This document shows, piece after piece, positions 53,172 through 64,000 of a DNA stretch of 64,000 bases. The notes beneath the pieces are model-generated. The model was not told where the DNA came from. It was given only the letters and a program-made list of their open reading frames with translations, and did no database searches. Source of the stretch: Oreohelix idahoensis (taxonomy: Eukaryota; Mollusca; Gastropoda; Stylommatophora; Oreohelicidae); assembly GCA_024509875.1 (NCBI GenBank), contig JAMPIV010000279.1, positions 1 through 64,000 of the forward strand, given 5' to 3'. The translations under genes were made by a program, and so were the position numbers. How positions within the stretch are numbered: the first letter of the stretch is position 1; every line of letters begins with the position of its first letter.

Positions 53172-55738
53172 TGGAACTCGGGCATGCGATTCCCTTCAGT
53201 GGTCACATGGGGATCAGCGCCACAGGACAGCGTATAGCTTGTCATTACTTCTGGCCAGGGATAACGGAGGATATAAAAAGATATGTCAAATCCTGCCCAG
53301 AATGTCAAAGGGTAGCTCCAAAGCACTGGACTGCTCCTGCAACTCTAGGGGAAATGCCCATAGTGGGAACACCTTTTGAGAGGGTTGCAGTGGATATTGT
53401 AGGACCTCTCACTCGGACCAAGAGGAGGAACAGTTACATCCTTACTCTGGTGGACACTTGTTCTATGTGGGGAGAGGCGGTAGCCCTGCCATCAATTGAT
53501 TCAAAACATGTAGCAGAGGCACTACTTACAATATTCACCCGATTAGGATTCCCGCATCAAATCTTGACGGATAATGGATCTCAGTTCAAGGGGAAACTAA
53601 CGGAAGAAGTTTTTAAGCTATTTCAAGCCAGGCACTTTCATTGTAGTCCGTACCATCCACAAGGGAACGGCCAGGTAGAGAGGTTCAACGGGACTCTCAT
53701 TTCTATCCTGAGAAAGCTGGCACACGAAAAACCGGATCTGTGGGATCAATTCCTGCCCGCCGCATTGTTTGCGTATCGGGAGGTACCACATAGTTCAACC
53801 GGGATGGCTCCCGCAACTCTGCTATTTGGGAGGCCAATAAAAGGTCCTTTAGAAGCTTTATTAAGGACCTGGACAGATGAGAAGGCGGAAGAGACTGTTA
53901 CCTCATCGTATCAATACGTGAACGAACTGACCACTCGTTTGAAAGCTGGATGGAAACTGGCAAATGATAATTTGAAACAAGCCAGGAAGAAACATGCAGC
54001 ATATTTTAATAGGAAGGCAAAGGACAGGGAACTGGCAGTCGGAGAGAAGGTGCTGCTTCTACTACCCGGCAGCCAGAATAAATTACAAATTGGTTGGCAA
54101 GGTCCATATACGGTTCTAGAGAAGGTGTCTAGAACAAACTATAAAATTGACAAAAAGGGGAAGGAGAAAGTTTATCATGTAAACCTGTTAAAGAAGTATC
54201 TGGACAGACCACTCCAGGAAAGCACCCCCTTATTGACCTTGGCTATTGCAACCCAGATGCAAAAGGAACCACTCACCTCACATGAATACCCATTACATCC
54301 TTGTGAAACAGCAGCACAGGTAAAAGTCAGTAAGCACCTGACTAAAAACCAGAGGGAGAGAGTTCAACAGGTTCTGGAGGAACATACAGATGTATTAACA
54401 GATAAACCAGGCCATACAAATTTGCTACAGTATGACATGAAACTGGTAGACTCAAACCCAATCTGTATGAGAGCCTATTCTATTCCGTTCGCGAAGGAGA
54501 AGGCATTGAAGGAAGAAATAGAGTATTTGTTGAAGGAGGGGATTATTTCGCACAGTGAATCATCTTTTAGTTCTAGTGTCGTTTTGTTGAGAAAACCGTC
54601 TGGGGAACACCGACTGTGCATAGATTACAGGAAACTGAATGCTGTCACAGAAGGACAAGTGGATCCATTACCAGACACAAAACAGTTATTTGCCAGACTG
54701 AACAAGGCAAAATACTTTTCAAAGGTGGATCTTAGTAAAGGCTATTACCAGATTCCAGTGAAGCCTGAAGTGAGACCTTATTTGGCTTTTAGCACTTCGG
54801 ATGGACATTATGAATTCAACATGCTACCATTCGGACTGAAAAATGCTCCGAGTGTGTTTTCAAGGATGATGCGCAAATTGTTGGATCCCCTGAATAACCC
54901 ATGTATCACGAATTTCATGGATGATATTCTCGTCGCCACAGAGACATTTGAAGAACACATTGACGCTCTAAAAATGTTGTTTAATAGGCTTCGGGAGGCG
55001 AACTTAACTGCTAGGCCAACAAAATGTTGTATTGGATGCAAAGAGTTGGAATTCTTGGGGCACACTGTATATCAGGGTAATATGACCCCTGATCCTAAGA
55101 ACTTGGAAAAACTGCAGAGAGCACCTAGGCCACAAACAAAAAAGGACGTGCGATCATTCGTGTCGTTATGCGGATTTTATCAGAAATACATCAAAAATTT
55201 TAACGCTATTTGTGCTCCTCTGACTGATCTGACTCGCAAGGGACTTCCAGATAAAATTATTTGGACTGCACAATGTGAACTAGCGTTCCAAGAGTTAAAG
55301 GAAAAACTCACTAGCAAGCCTATTCTCAAACTGCCTGATTTGACACAGGACTTTGTCTAAAGAACCGATGCAAGTAATGTAGGACTCGGAGGGGCTTTGT
55401 TGCAAAGATCATCTTCACCTGATGGGGAACTGAAACCAGTCGCTTATGCAAGCCACAAATTGAATAAGGCGGAACAAGGATACTCCACAAGCGAAAAAGA
55501 ATGTTTAGCGTTAATCTGGGCAATAAAGAAGTTTCAAATCTATCTGTATGGTAGGACTTTTGTGGTCGAGACGGATCATCAGCCTCTCGTATTCTTATCT
55601 CAGGCTAAGCATGAAAACGCAAGATTGCTGAGGTGGTCTTTATTGCTTCAACCTTATCAGTTTAGTATCCAATATATCCCAGGCAAATTGAATGTCGGTG
55701 CAGATGTCCTCAGTCGGCACCCCTGTGATCAAAATTAG
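53140..55738 (+). pseudogene. pol: Element 3 Pol: integrase, then RT and RNase H
   Basis: This frame continues the Gag-PR polypeptide after a 1-base offset near 53157; element 2 reads through the equivalent point in one frame, so a deletion here is likely. Integrase comes first: HHCC finger (GHAIPFSGHMG to CPECQR), Asp in VDIVGPL, Asp in TDNGSQF, Glu in QVERFNG, and a GPY/F module (QIGWQGPYTVLEK). Reverse transcriptase follows with LCIDYRKLN, KVDLSKGYYQIPV, catalytic FMDDILVA and FLGHTV. RNase H follows with RTDASN, STSEKECLAL, TDHQPL and ADVLSR, ending in TAG at 55736-55738. A TAA at 55358-55360 interrupts the frame just before the RNase H TDAS motif. All other catalytic residues are present. 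Confidence 0.93.
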
Positions 55739-55813
55739 AGTAATGGCAGGCGTGAGGAGAGATTTTATCTATGTGTATCACTGGTTTTAGAACTTGCCGT
55801 AGGCATGTTTTCA

Positions 55814-55825
55814 AGTGGGGAGATG
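55814..55825 (+). other. Element 3 polypurine tract
   Basis: agtggggagatg lies immediately before the 3' LTR, the position of the plus-strand primer. Confidence 0.75.
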
Positions 55826-57785
55826 TGTCATAAAATTAACAGTGATACAACGTAAAAATATCTCCAAAGGATAAAATGTAGGGATAAAAAGAATGCGTAA
55901 GTTACTAGAAGGCATGATCGCCCACGCCGCGGGTCATCACCCGCCATGGAAATTAAATTGCTAGAACGGTTACCATTTGAACGGGATGAGAACGGCGGAT
56001 CAAAAAGGAAAAAATATGACTGAAAAATTGCGTGAAACTAGCAAGGCTAAAAAGATGCAATTGGGGGGGGGAGGGGGGGGGACGGAGGAAAAGTCACGTC
56101 CCCAAGTTGACACAAGGTAACAAAATCGACAAAAGGGACCATAGTTATTATACGCAACAGTCATTTTTTGGATGCTTTTGCAATATTTTGTCCTTTATTT
56201 GAATGCAGCGGCACACGTTTCACAGAAGATTCTAGAAAATATTTCGGAAAAAAACAACTAACCTTGAAAAGTAACTTTTTCTTAATAATGATGTTAGGAA
56301 TATAAAAATTAGCTGGCCGGATGGCCCATTTTGAGCAGTGAAATAATATGCTTTTATTTATACAGACGGATAGATAATAATGAAGACATTGACAAAAGAC
56401 TGTGTTGTTCACATCAGCGAAAGACTGCATTGAATCAAACATGTCACTAATTTGCACAAAAACCGCGACCTTGAGACTCAAGTGTTCAAATCTAGTTAGA
56501 ATGAAAGAGAGGGACATTGGTGGGAGCTGTGGCTAAAAATAACTTTAAAGACAAAATTTGTAGAGGGGACGGATAGGTTGGTTCAAAAACCAAGTACGTT
56601 TTTTTGTGAAAACGCAAGTAGAGACGGACGGACTAACAGATAAAAATCCATACTTGACTGAAGCATGACTGAAATGACTTTAGTGTAGGAAATTTGAATT
56701 TGAAAAAAACAAAAGGCATTGATTGGCCACAGACAATCATATTATCAGCGCTCAGGCGCGCTTTTTTGCCATTCCTCAATAGTTGTCCAGTGATAGACAC
56801 AGTAAATTTTAAGTGTGGTGATTTCCAATGAAGTAAATTGAAATAAGTTCAGGGACGCCATACTATAGCCAGCAGCTCAGCTGAGTTTTGCTAGCATTTC
56901 TGTGTTCTTTATTCATAATCTGAACAGTGAGTTTTATGTTGACACCAAAAGGTGGTGTCAAATGCTGGGTAAATAATTGACAGTGAGGACCCGTGCAGTG
57001 TTGCTTCTCGGCAGAACAGCCTTGTATTGCCCCCAAGCACGGAGAGGTGGGGCCACCCGATATATTGCCCCCAAGCACGGAGAGGTGCGGTCACCAGATT
57101 CCAGCACCAGAACTACTCTTTCAAAGTTACGTAAGCAGGCTGGTCTGCTGGATTTACACCAACTTCATAGACATAGCACCCAAAGTGAATTACTACTAAA
57201 ACATCCCATTTTCTTCCATCAGTAATGGACAATGTTTGGTAGGCATAGACAGGGAGGGATGAAGCCACCCCAACAGCACATCTAGTCATCGTTCTCCCAG
57301 GGAAAATAAAATTATGAACTGTAGAAATATTAACAAATCGTGAAAATTGTATACGTACACACCTTTTATTTATCATGCCATTTATTCATGCCATTCACTC
57401 ATAAATTTCAAAATCTTTCATATGTTCTGGCCAAAATAAAACCTTGGTTCAGAACAAATAAATTTAAAAAAGATTTACTTTCTAAAATTTCACCAGCTGA
57501 ATTTAGTTCATTGTGTTCTAAATTTTATTGATAATATTATATTATTTAATATCTGTGTGTGTGTGTTTGTATATGTCAATACAACACATTACATTCAGTA
57601 CCCTAGATTTTAACGTAGCCACATTCATTAGTAAAAAAAAAAAAGATAGGTGTGAGGTCGTAGTGGTAGCAAGAAAGGCCTTCTGAAAATTCACAGCTAC
57701 ATTTTATCTCAGGAGCCTTCACAGCTGACCTCATACATCACACTTAGTAATATCACCATCATACAATACCATCAAAACCACTACA
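55826..57785 (+). mobile_element. 3' LTR of element 3
   Basis: 1960 bp, nearly identical to the left LTR. The length difference is mainly an expanded pair of G runs at about 56062-56082. A few transitions separate the copies. Confidence 0.95.
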
Positions 57786-57805
57786 CCGGGGACTACACGG
57801 GCACA

Positions 57806-57925
57806 TGAAGTGATGATACTCGTCAAAAATCATCGAATATCGGAGAAGTGATGATACTGGTCAAAAATCATCGAATATCGGAGAAGTGATGATACTCGTC
57901 AAAAATCATCGAATATCGGAGAAGC
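57806..57925. repeat. 38-bp minisatellite, 3 copies
   Basis: The unit agaagtgatgatactcgtca plus aaaatcatcgaatatcgg occurs three times, just outside element 3. Confidence 0.93.
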
Positions 57926-58559
57926 GATGTCGTAATTAGCAACTATCCCAAGTATTGACGTACGGTTACATCACCCGTCTAGACAAAGGTAAACACGTTC
58001 TTAAACAGTACACCGATAAAACGTCACATTCTGTCACTTGTATTCACTGGCGGTGTAGGAAAGTGACGCCATAAAATAACAACAACAAAATTAAATTAGG
58101 CCAAGTCAGGAATGTCTACAGAGCCGAATTTAATGACTTTTGTTGCGACTCGAAATATTCTTTATCAATTCTTTCTTGTATGGATATAAATTTACTATTG
58201 AATCACCAACCTGTATGACAAATAATTACATTTTTGAGAGCATTAGACCTGTTACGTGATGTTATTTTAAATTTACAAATATTCGAGGACAATAATATAT
58301 TACTATAACGTCTGTTGTTGCAGACTTGATTATGATGACAATTCAGATAGTGAAGGTGAGAAAAACATGTCTGGAAATTTGAGGGGGGCGTAGATGAAGA
58401 TGTTGCAGACGATTTTCGGATAATTGTTATAGTTTTTAAGCCTGTCATGCAGTTGTCAGTTTTTCTGATATTAAAGCTGTCTTCTGTTATTCTTACAACA
58501 CGAGAACATTACCTAATTAGGTCTAATTACACCTGTCTATCTGTACATCTAAGTCGCCT
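57926..58559. other. Unassigned sequence
   Basis: About 630 bases with no supported gene or repeat. Confidence 0.4.
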
Positions 58560-58834
58560 GTATATCTGTATAAGTCGGTATGTCTGTGTATCTTTTTGTC
58601 TGTCGGTATGTTTGTCTGTATATCTTCTTATCTGTCTGTGTATTTCTTTTTTGGTCTGTCTGACTGTATATCTTCTTGTCTGTTTGTATATCTTTTTGCC
58701 TGTCAGTATGGATGTATATCATTTTGTCTGTCTGTCTGTAAATCTTTTTGTGTGTCTACACGTCTGTCTGACATAATACATTCCTCTCTGCTCAATAATT
58801 TGTTCAAAATCTCTAATTACCGAAGGAGGAAAAA

Positions 58835-58921
<87 letters not shown>

Positions 58922-58945
58922 CATCTATCTATCTATCTATTTATC

Positions 58946-59030
<85 letters not shown>

Positions 59031-59060
59031 GTGTCTTATCTGTTTGTCTATATGCGTGTC
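58560..59060. repeat. Tetranucleotide region: CTGT-rich then (TCTA)n
   Basis: 58560-58770 is rich in tctgtctg; 58836-59030 is an almost pure TCTA repeat of about 49 units with a few interruptions (ccat, ttat). Frames across it encode only Leu/Ser/Ile/Tyr/Cys repeats. Confidence 0.97.
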
Positions 59061-61070
59061 TGTTTGCCTGTCTGTCTTTCTGTTCTAGTCTATATCTATC
59101 TAAACATCTATCATTTACTAATCTATATATTTACCCACCCCTCTGCAATATTGATATAAGATCTTCCTCTCTTCCCAATAAGTTGTTCAAATCCTCTAAT
59201 TAACAAATGAGGGGGAAAAAAGCCAAAAACAATAAATACATTATATAAATTGAGGTCGTTTAACCTTGGACAGTAACAGTAACAAATTACTAACCTATGT
59301 TATATATAACCACATATTAACTTTATTTTAGCTGTCACTTTAACAGAGTAGCGGTCTGATTAATTTCTCTGAATAAGCGGTCGATATAGACACCAGAAAC
59401 CTTAACTTTGATAGTTAAAATGCTTCTAAATATCTTTCACATTTTTTTTATAAATAAAATTTTGCTTCGTTTTGGCGAGGAGCGGGACCTAGTCGGTTAT
59501 ATTAGGGCGCACGTCCAAATACAAAAGACCTTTAGGTCTGGATTTTGGTGCAACATTTGCTACTGACGATGGAAATTTTTAAGTCCTTGAACTTTTGACC
59601 TTAACAGCAGACCTAAAAAAAATTAACTTATATAAAATACGAATTGGAAAATGGCTGTAAATATTCAAGCCACTCCAGCCCGCCCACGTGAACCAGTTTT
59701 TTTCAGTCGCAGAAATCTATTCTCAAATGTACTCTGTGAGTGCGTGTGTAGGTAGCTTTCGGGAAATAACATAAACTATTTATATTTATGAGGTGTTCTC
59801 ATCTGCGTAATTGTTACGTACATTTATTACCTAAGGGGGTAGTCTTCGGTCCTGCCAAATGTACGCACCAGTCTTGATATAGTTATATTATTTGTGCGGT
59901 CGAATGATTCGCGCACTGACGTGCACGAAGCAGTGAGTGTTGCTTTGGGACGCACGGGTAACCTAGTTGAGTAGTTTGTGACGTCATGTTTTGAACGGGC
60001 AACATGGAACTTGTTTATGTCCATGATTGTTATATTATATTTGTATTCAATGGCATGTTTATGGAAAGCCATTTATTCTAGTGATCTGTATTGGTCTTCA
60101 GGTCGAAACCAATAGCAGCTAATTCACGTAAGTTATCGCCCCACTTCTTATTTAAAGCTGTATTATAAGGCCGCTCTAATACTAGTCTAGCGGGAAGATG
60201 TTATTCCTAGAATGGATCTACAGAGTCGTTTGCCTTTAGGATTTGTATCGTAGAAGAAGGATTCCTACGAGTGGAAGAAGTTATTGATTACCTTATGCAC
60301 ATGTTTTAATATGCTGTTACAACAATGCCAGAAGCGTGGCATAGAATGGGAGAGGTTAGCCAACTGGAATCTCTAACCTGTTCGTATTATCGTGTATGAC
60401 TTTGTTTGAAACTATATGCTATCTAACGTTATGTTTTGGAGAACGTATGGGATTGTGAAGTATGATATGGAAGATTTTATCCTGGAGTATGAATACGTTA
60501 CCATGATAGACGTCCTTGAGAGAAGGTCAACGGACTTGAATGAGAAGAATATGATATGGTAACAGTTTGTGGTCCTTAGTCACTTGAGTCAGAGGACTTT
60601 ATGGTAGAGAATCTTCAGGAACTTTAAAAGTAATTACCATTATGCTGATGTATGATCTTTGCGCCTGTGACGATGTTAGTCTTGTCCACTCCGTCTGTGT
60701 CATGTTGAATAAAATCGATGTACAGTCATCACCGACTTATGTACTGCCAGTACTTGCCCAGTTCACTACTTGTTGAAGTTCGTTGGAAGAATATTGTTGA
60801 CATTCGTTCATTTTAACCATTCGCGTTTGAAGCTACCTCTTCACCAGTATAAACTGTACTCAACCATAAAACGAACTCAACAGTAATACATTTCTATCAT
60901 ACTTAATTTCTCATTTTGCTCCAGATTTTTTTTTTTTTTCAATAGCTTCTCCAGTTTTGTTAGTTATCACCATTATCCCCTTGGGAAAGTTTGTTGCTGC
61001 ACGACGTAGACCTCATTAGGCGTGATGGCCACAGACTGCTTTGTCAGTCAGGGGCTAAGGATTAGAAGAA
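59061..61070. other. Unassigned sequence
   Basis: About 2 kb. The only shared sequence I see is tcggttatattagggc near 59493, also present near 45205. Frames are under 90 codons. Confidence 0.4.
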
Positions 61071-61705
61071 GAAGAAGATTATCCTCTTCCAACTTTTCAA
61101 GGAGCGTATGTCTTCAACATATTTATCTCCCATTGTCATGTCCCTGCCATTAGCTCCATGTCTTTCTATATCTTCAACACATTTATATCAAGTTGTGATG
61201 TCCGTGTCATTCGCTCCATGTCTTTTTATGTCTTCAACATATTTATCTCCCATTGTCATGCCCCTGCCATTAGCTCCATGTCGTTCTATGTCTTCAACAC
61301 ATATATCTCAAGTTGTCATGTCCGTGACATTAGCTCCATGTCTTTCGATGTCTTCCTCTTAATTTTTCTTTCTCCAGTTCTCCGTGTGTTGTTTTTCGGT
61401 CTATGTCTAAGTCTTTTACCCTGGCGATGTCAGAAGAAAGAATGTCTTGCAATGATTTCAACAGATTTCCTCAATGTGTGTCCTATCCATCGCCAGAGTC
61501 TTCTTCACATTTCTTGTTTCACTGGCATTTATCTGGTTCTCGTCATCAGTTCCACATTTATGATCTTGCCAAACCATTTCAATCTTTCCATTCCATGCAA
61601 GCATCCATTTATGAAAAGTCTGAAGCTTTTTGCCTGTTGTTTTTGTTGCTCTCCATGTTTCAGAGCCATACAATAGGTTTGTTAGTACAAGTAATAAAAA
61701 CACAT
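61071..61705 (-). mobile_element. LINE remnant: RT C-terminal region and expanded 3' end
   Basis: The minus-strand frame 61703-61458 is open and reads LLYGSETWRATKTTGKKLQT, a typical LINE ORF2 segment after the RT, followed by diverged sequence shared with 30890-30990 and with the flanks of the 41-bp array. Further along (61105-61080 reversed) the end resembles YVEDIRSL, matching FEGLSSL of the 31.1-kb copy. The intervening part has become a 60-bp tandem array. Confidence 0.68.
61107..61355. repeat. 60-bp minisatellite with A-B-A-B order
   Basis: Four units of about 60 bp each begin tcttcaaca. Units 1 and 3 share tctcccattgtcatg and ccctgccattagctcc; units 2 and 4 share tcaagttgt and gtccgtg. 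This gives a 120-bp higher-order repeat. Confidence 0.88.
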
Positions 61706-64000
61706 TGTAGTTGCCAAGGGCCTCTGTGTGAGAAGACAGAGAAATAATGTGGCTACTGCTCCAATAAGCAAGCGCAAGAGGCGACTAATATGATGTTGTG
61801 CATGGGGTTGGCAGCCTCATCAATTTAAATATATTGCTACAGAAACCACTGCTATAAGAATACAAGAGTGCTCAGGAGCACATATGAAGTTTAGTAAAGT
61901 GCTTGTGTAATATCTATGTACACCATGATGTCATCATCCGCTCCCTGCTCTCTATAGAGTTTGGGGCCACCTCTGCTGTTGGTTCCTTATGAGGAAACCC
62001 GCACGAAGCAGTCACCATCTCTTTTATTCGTGGTTCTTGTGTCAAGTTACTTACAGTGATGCGGTTGCCAGCCTTATATGCCACTATACATCCACAACCA
62101 AATTATATCTGTCAAAAAATGCAAAATTTGAAATAAAATACATATTACAACTTACCTCGAGTTTTTCGGGCTAATTAAACACAGTCTTGTTGCAAATGTA
62201 ACGTCCGAATATTGTCGGGCAGCTGATTTAAGATGTCGTCTCTTCAGGTGAGTTAGGTATCTAACTTATAGCACTTGAACTAGGATCCAAAACTAAAGGC
62301 ACTATTACGGGTTGCCTCCCCTTTGCTCTTCAGTGGTGGTCTAACAGTGACCAAAACCTAGAGTAACTAAGGTGGGTCTTCAAATGTGTCTACCTTCGCA
62401 CAAGATTACTCTTCATATTGATGCAGACAGAAAGATGATGATGCTTATACCTCGAGGGAGTGTCCACAAGATATTTAAGAAATCGAGAACAATGCTGAAT
62501 GGGTCTGAGCTCATTAACTCTTTATCTTTCCAGCCGCCTTTTGTGGAGAGATATAATATTAGCTCGTTCAAGCCCCCAACTGAATTAACAGTAAAATTTC
62601 TCTGCTTATTTTTATTATTGCTCGTATTGGCTCTTTAGAAGTAGATATAACTATATATATATATTAGAATACCTATTCACACGTGTGCACATCTCTTTGT
62701 AATAATTAATTCAACTATGAATTTGAAAAAACAACAAATACAAATTTAATTACCAATTACTTTAACACTTGTAAATAAATAAGAACTGGTGATTAATAAA
62801 AAAAATTTAAGTCTCATCATGGAATATATCGGCTTTCGTAAGCTTAATTTTAGAAAATAAAGTTTTTTGTTTGGCCAGCTAAAAATGGGACTTGCCAAAA
62901 TGCTAAAGTGCCGATTCTGCTGGTTCCGTAGATTCTTCTCTGTGATGAGGACATGTTTCCAGATCAGCCAGGAAGTAACCACTCCTGGTCACGGCAAGAA
63001 TCTTCACAACCGGTGGAATGTAGGTTTCAAGTATCAATTACAAGCTTCGAGCCACAGAATGGTAGTACAGTAAATGGTCTCTTTGGGACGTGCCACAAAT
63101 AGTCGGTTCGCCTCGTGCTGGTACCACAAACTCAATAATTGAGAAATCTTTGACTTCTTGCTGAAGTAAATAGTCTTGGCAACTTGATATACAAGCCTAG
63201 AACACACGTCGGGGTATTTAGTTCTTTTAACAATCCCTCTGCGACTTTGTGAGTAAGCCTGTATGTCCGGGTTCTGTATGAATAATTTAAGGTTTCTTTG
63301 ATGTAGTGTTCAGAAGTGTTCCTCTAAGACCGGTACTATATAAAGTCAGAATCCTAACTTCTATTCTCTCCTGGCTTCAGTCTGAGCTCTCTATTTGACG
63401 ATTCGGGAATGTAGTGCCGTATGTCAAAAATGTTCTACATTATATTTCATACTTCACGCACGCACTCTTATTGTCAACTACTAAGCAACTCCCAATCAGA
63501 GTGATTGTATATGACAACTCCAATTGCTAAACCAATGGTATTCAACGTACATGTTATGATAGAGAAGTGCTTATGGAATTTCCTGCGTGACTCATAGTTT
63601 GAGAATTTAAACGGCCACTTTCCATATATGGAATTGTGAATTCCATAGTGTTGTCAAAGTTTACTTATATCACACTTCCCGCTCACTCTTCAAAATGTCT
63701 TCCAAGATTGCGATTATCTACAATCACCTATCCCAAGTAATTCGGAAGTCTGATTACTTAATTTATCAGACTCTGCCGATCTTCTGTATCACATGATTTA
63801 TTGCAAATCCAACTGCCTGTCTAGACACATCGTGGTATATAAATTAAACCCGTATTCCAAGTCCATTCTACTGTCGAATCGGAAGTGATTATGCAATCTT
63901 GAACAAACACTTTATGCTCGCACTTACATGGAGTCAATGTGGTATTATCACGTTTAGGGATTCAATTAATCTCCCAGGGATGGGCGATTGTCTGGCCCTG
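61706..64000. other. Unassigned sequence to window end
   Basis: About 2.3 kb. 61779-62080 contains phrases shared with 41948-42000 and with 46187-46260 (tgaggaaacccgcacgaagc; ggggccacctctgctgttg), so a diverged interspersed repeat is likely. 62372-62638 is an 88-codon frame with no recognisable family and a hydrophobic end. I see no supported gene in the rest. Confidence 0.45.

Larger units (their letters stand above)
49076..57785 (+). mobile_element. Element 3: Gmr1-like Ty3/gypsy LTR retrotransposon
   Basis: LTRs at 49076-51021 and 55826-57785 begin TGTCATAAA and end ACTACA. The 5-bp target duplication ccggg lies at 49071-49075 and 57786-57790. Coding order is gag, PR-like region, integrase, RT, RNase H, then LTR. 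Integrase before RT is diagnostic of the Gmr1-like group of Ty3/gypsy elements and copia-like in layout. The LTRs are almost identical, so insertion is recent, yet the coding part has two frameshifts and one internal stop. Confidence 0.95.

Noticed and set aside
58596..59159. 187-codon frame rich in Ile, Tyr, Leu and Ser resembling a membrane protein
   Set aside because: It is a TCTA/CTGT microsatellite read as protein.
62372..62638. 88-codon plus-strand frame with hydrophobic end
   Set aside because: No family match from memory and no neighbouring exons; length is within chance expectation.

Overview
The window is repeat-dense eukaryotic DNA, most likely from an invertebrate animal. The evidence is three Ty3/gypsy LTR retrotransposons with long LTRs, an RTE-like LINE, tRNA-derived SINEs, hAT-like and Tigger-like DNA transposons, a multicopy transposase-like family I remember from arthropod and cnidarian genomes, and many micro- and minisatellites. 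I cannot name the species. I recognise no host protein-coding gene, no rRNA or functional tRNA gene, and nothing prokaryotic. Almost every convincing coding segment belongs to a mobile element.

Layout. 1-12328: element 1, a roughly 12.3-kb Ty3/gypsy element on the minus strand with the usual PR-RT-RH-INT order; its far LTR is cut by the window edge. 12329-13849: a 34-bp minisatellite and a 5'-truncated LINE tail inside a (TA)n tract. 13850-23604: element 2, minus strand, with 2.6-kb LTRs and a perfect 5-bp target duplication. It has lost capsid, integrase core, RT and RNase H but keeps a long open reading frame. 23755-24017: a SINE. 24-30.7 kb: microsatellites and four adjacent minisatellites. 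30.5-33.9 kb: a LINE remnant and a decayed DNA transposon with inverted ends, bracketed by a 228-bp direct repeat. 36058-36488: a Tigger-like MITE. 37268-40988: a hAT-like element carrying a full-length RTE-like LINE with a 13-bp target duplication. 41-49 kb: SINE and LINE remnants; two LINE C-terminal coding segments have each expanded into a kilobase-scale minisatellite (24-bp and 41-bp units). 49076-57785: element 3, plus strand, with 1.95-kb LTRs, a 5-bp target duplication and the unusual order gag-PR-INT-RT-RH of Gmr1-like Ty3/gypsy elements. 57.8-64 kb: microsatellites, another LINE remnant with an alternating 60-bp array, and unassigned sequence.

How the parts relate. Elements 2 and 3 share gag N-terminal, PR-region, INT zinc-finger and GPY/F similarity and nearly the same primer-binding site, so element 2 looks like a non-autonomous relative of element 3, probably mobilised in trans (inference). 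The LINE at 37.7 kb and the fragment at 13 kb are the same family, and the fragment shows a Gln codon where the longer copy has a stop. The most unusual points are the INT-before-RT order of element 3, the long retained ORF of the defective element 2, and minisatellites that grew inside LINE coding sequence.
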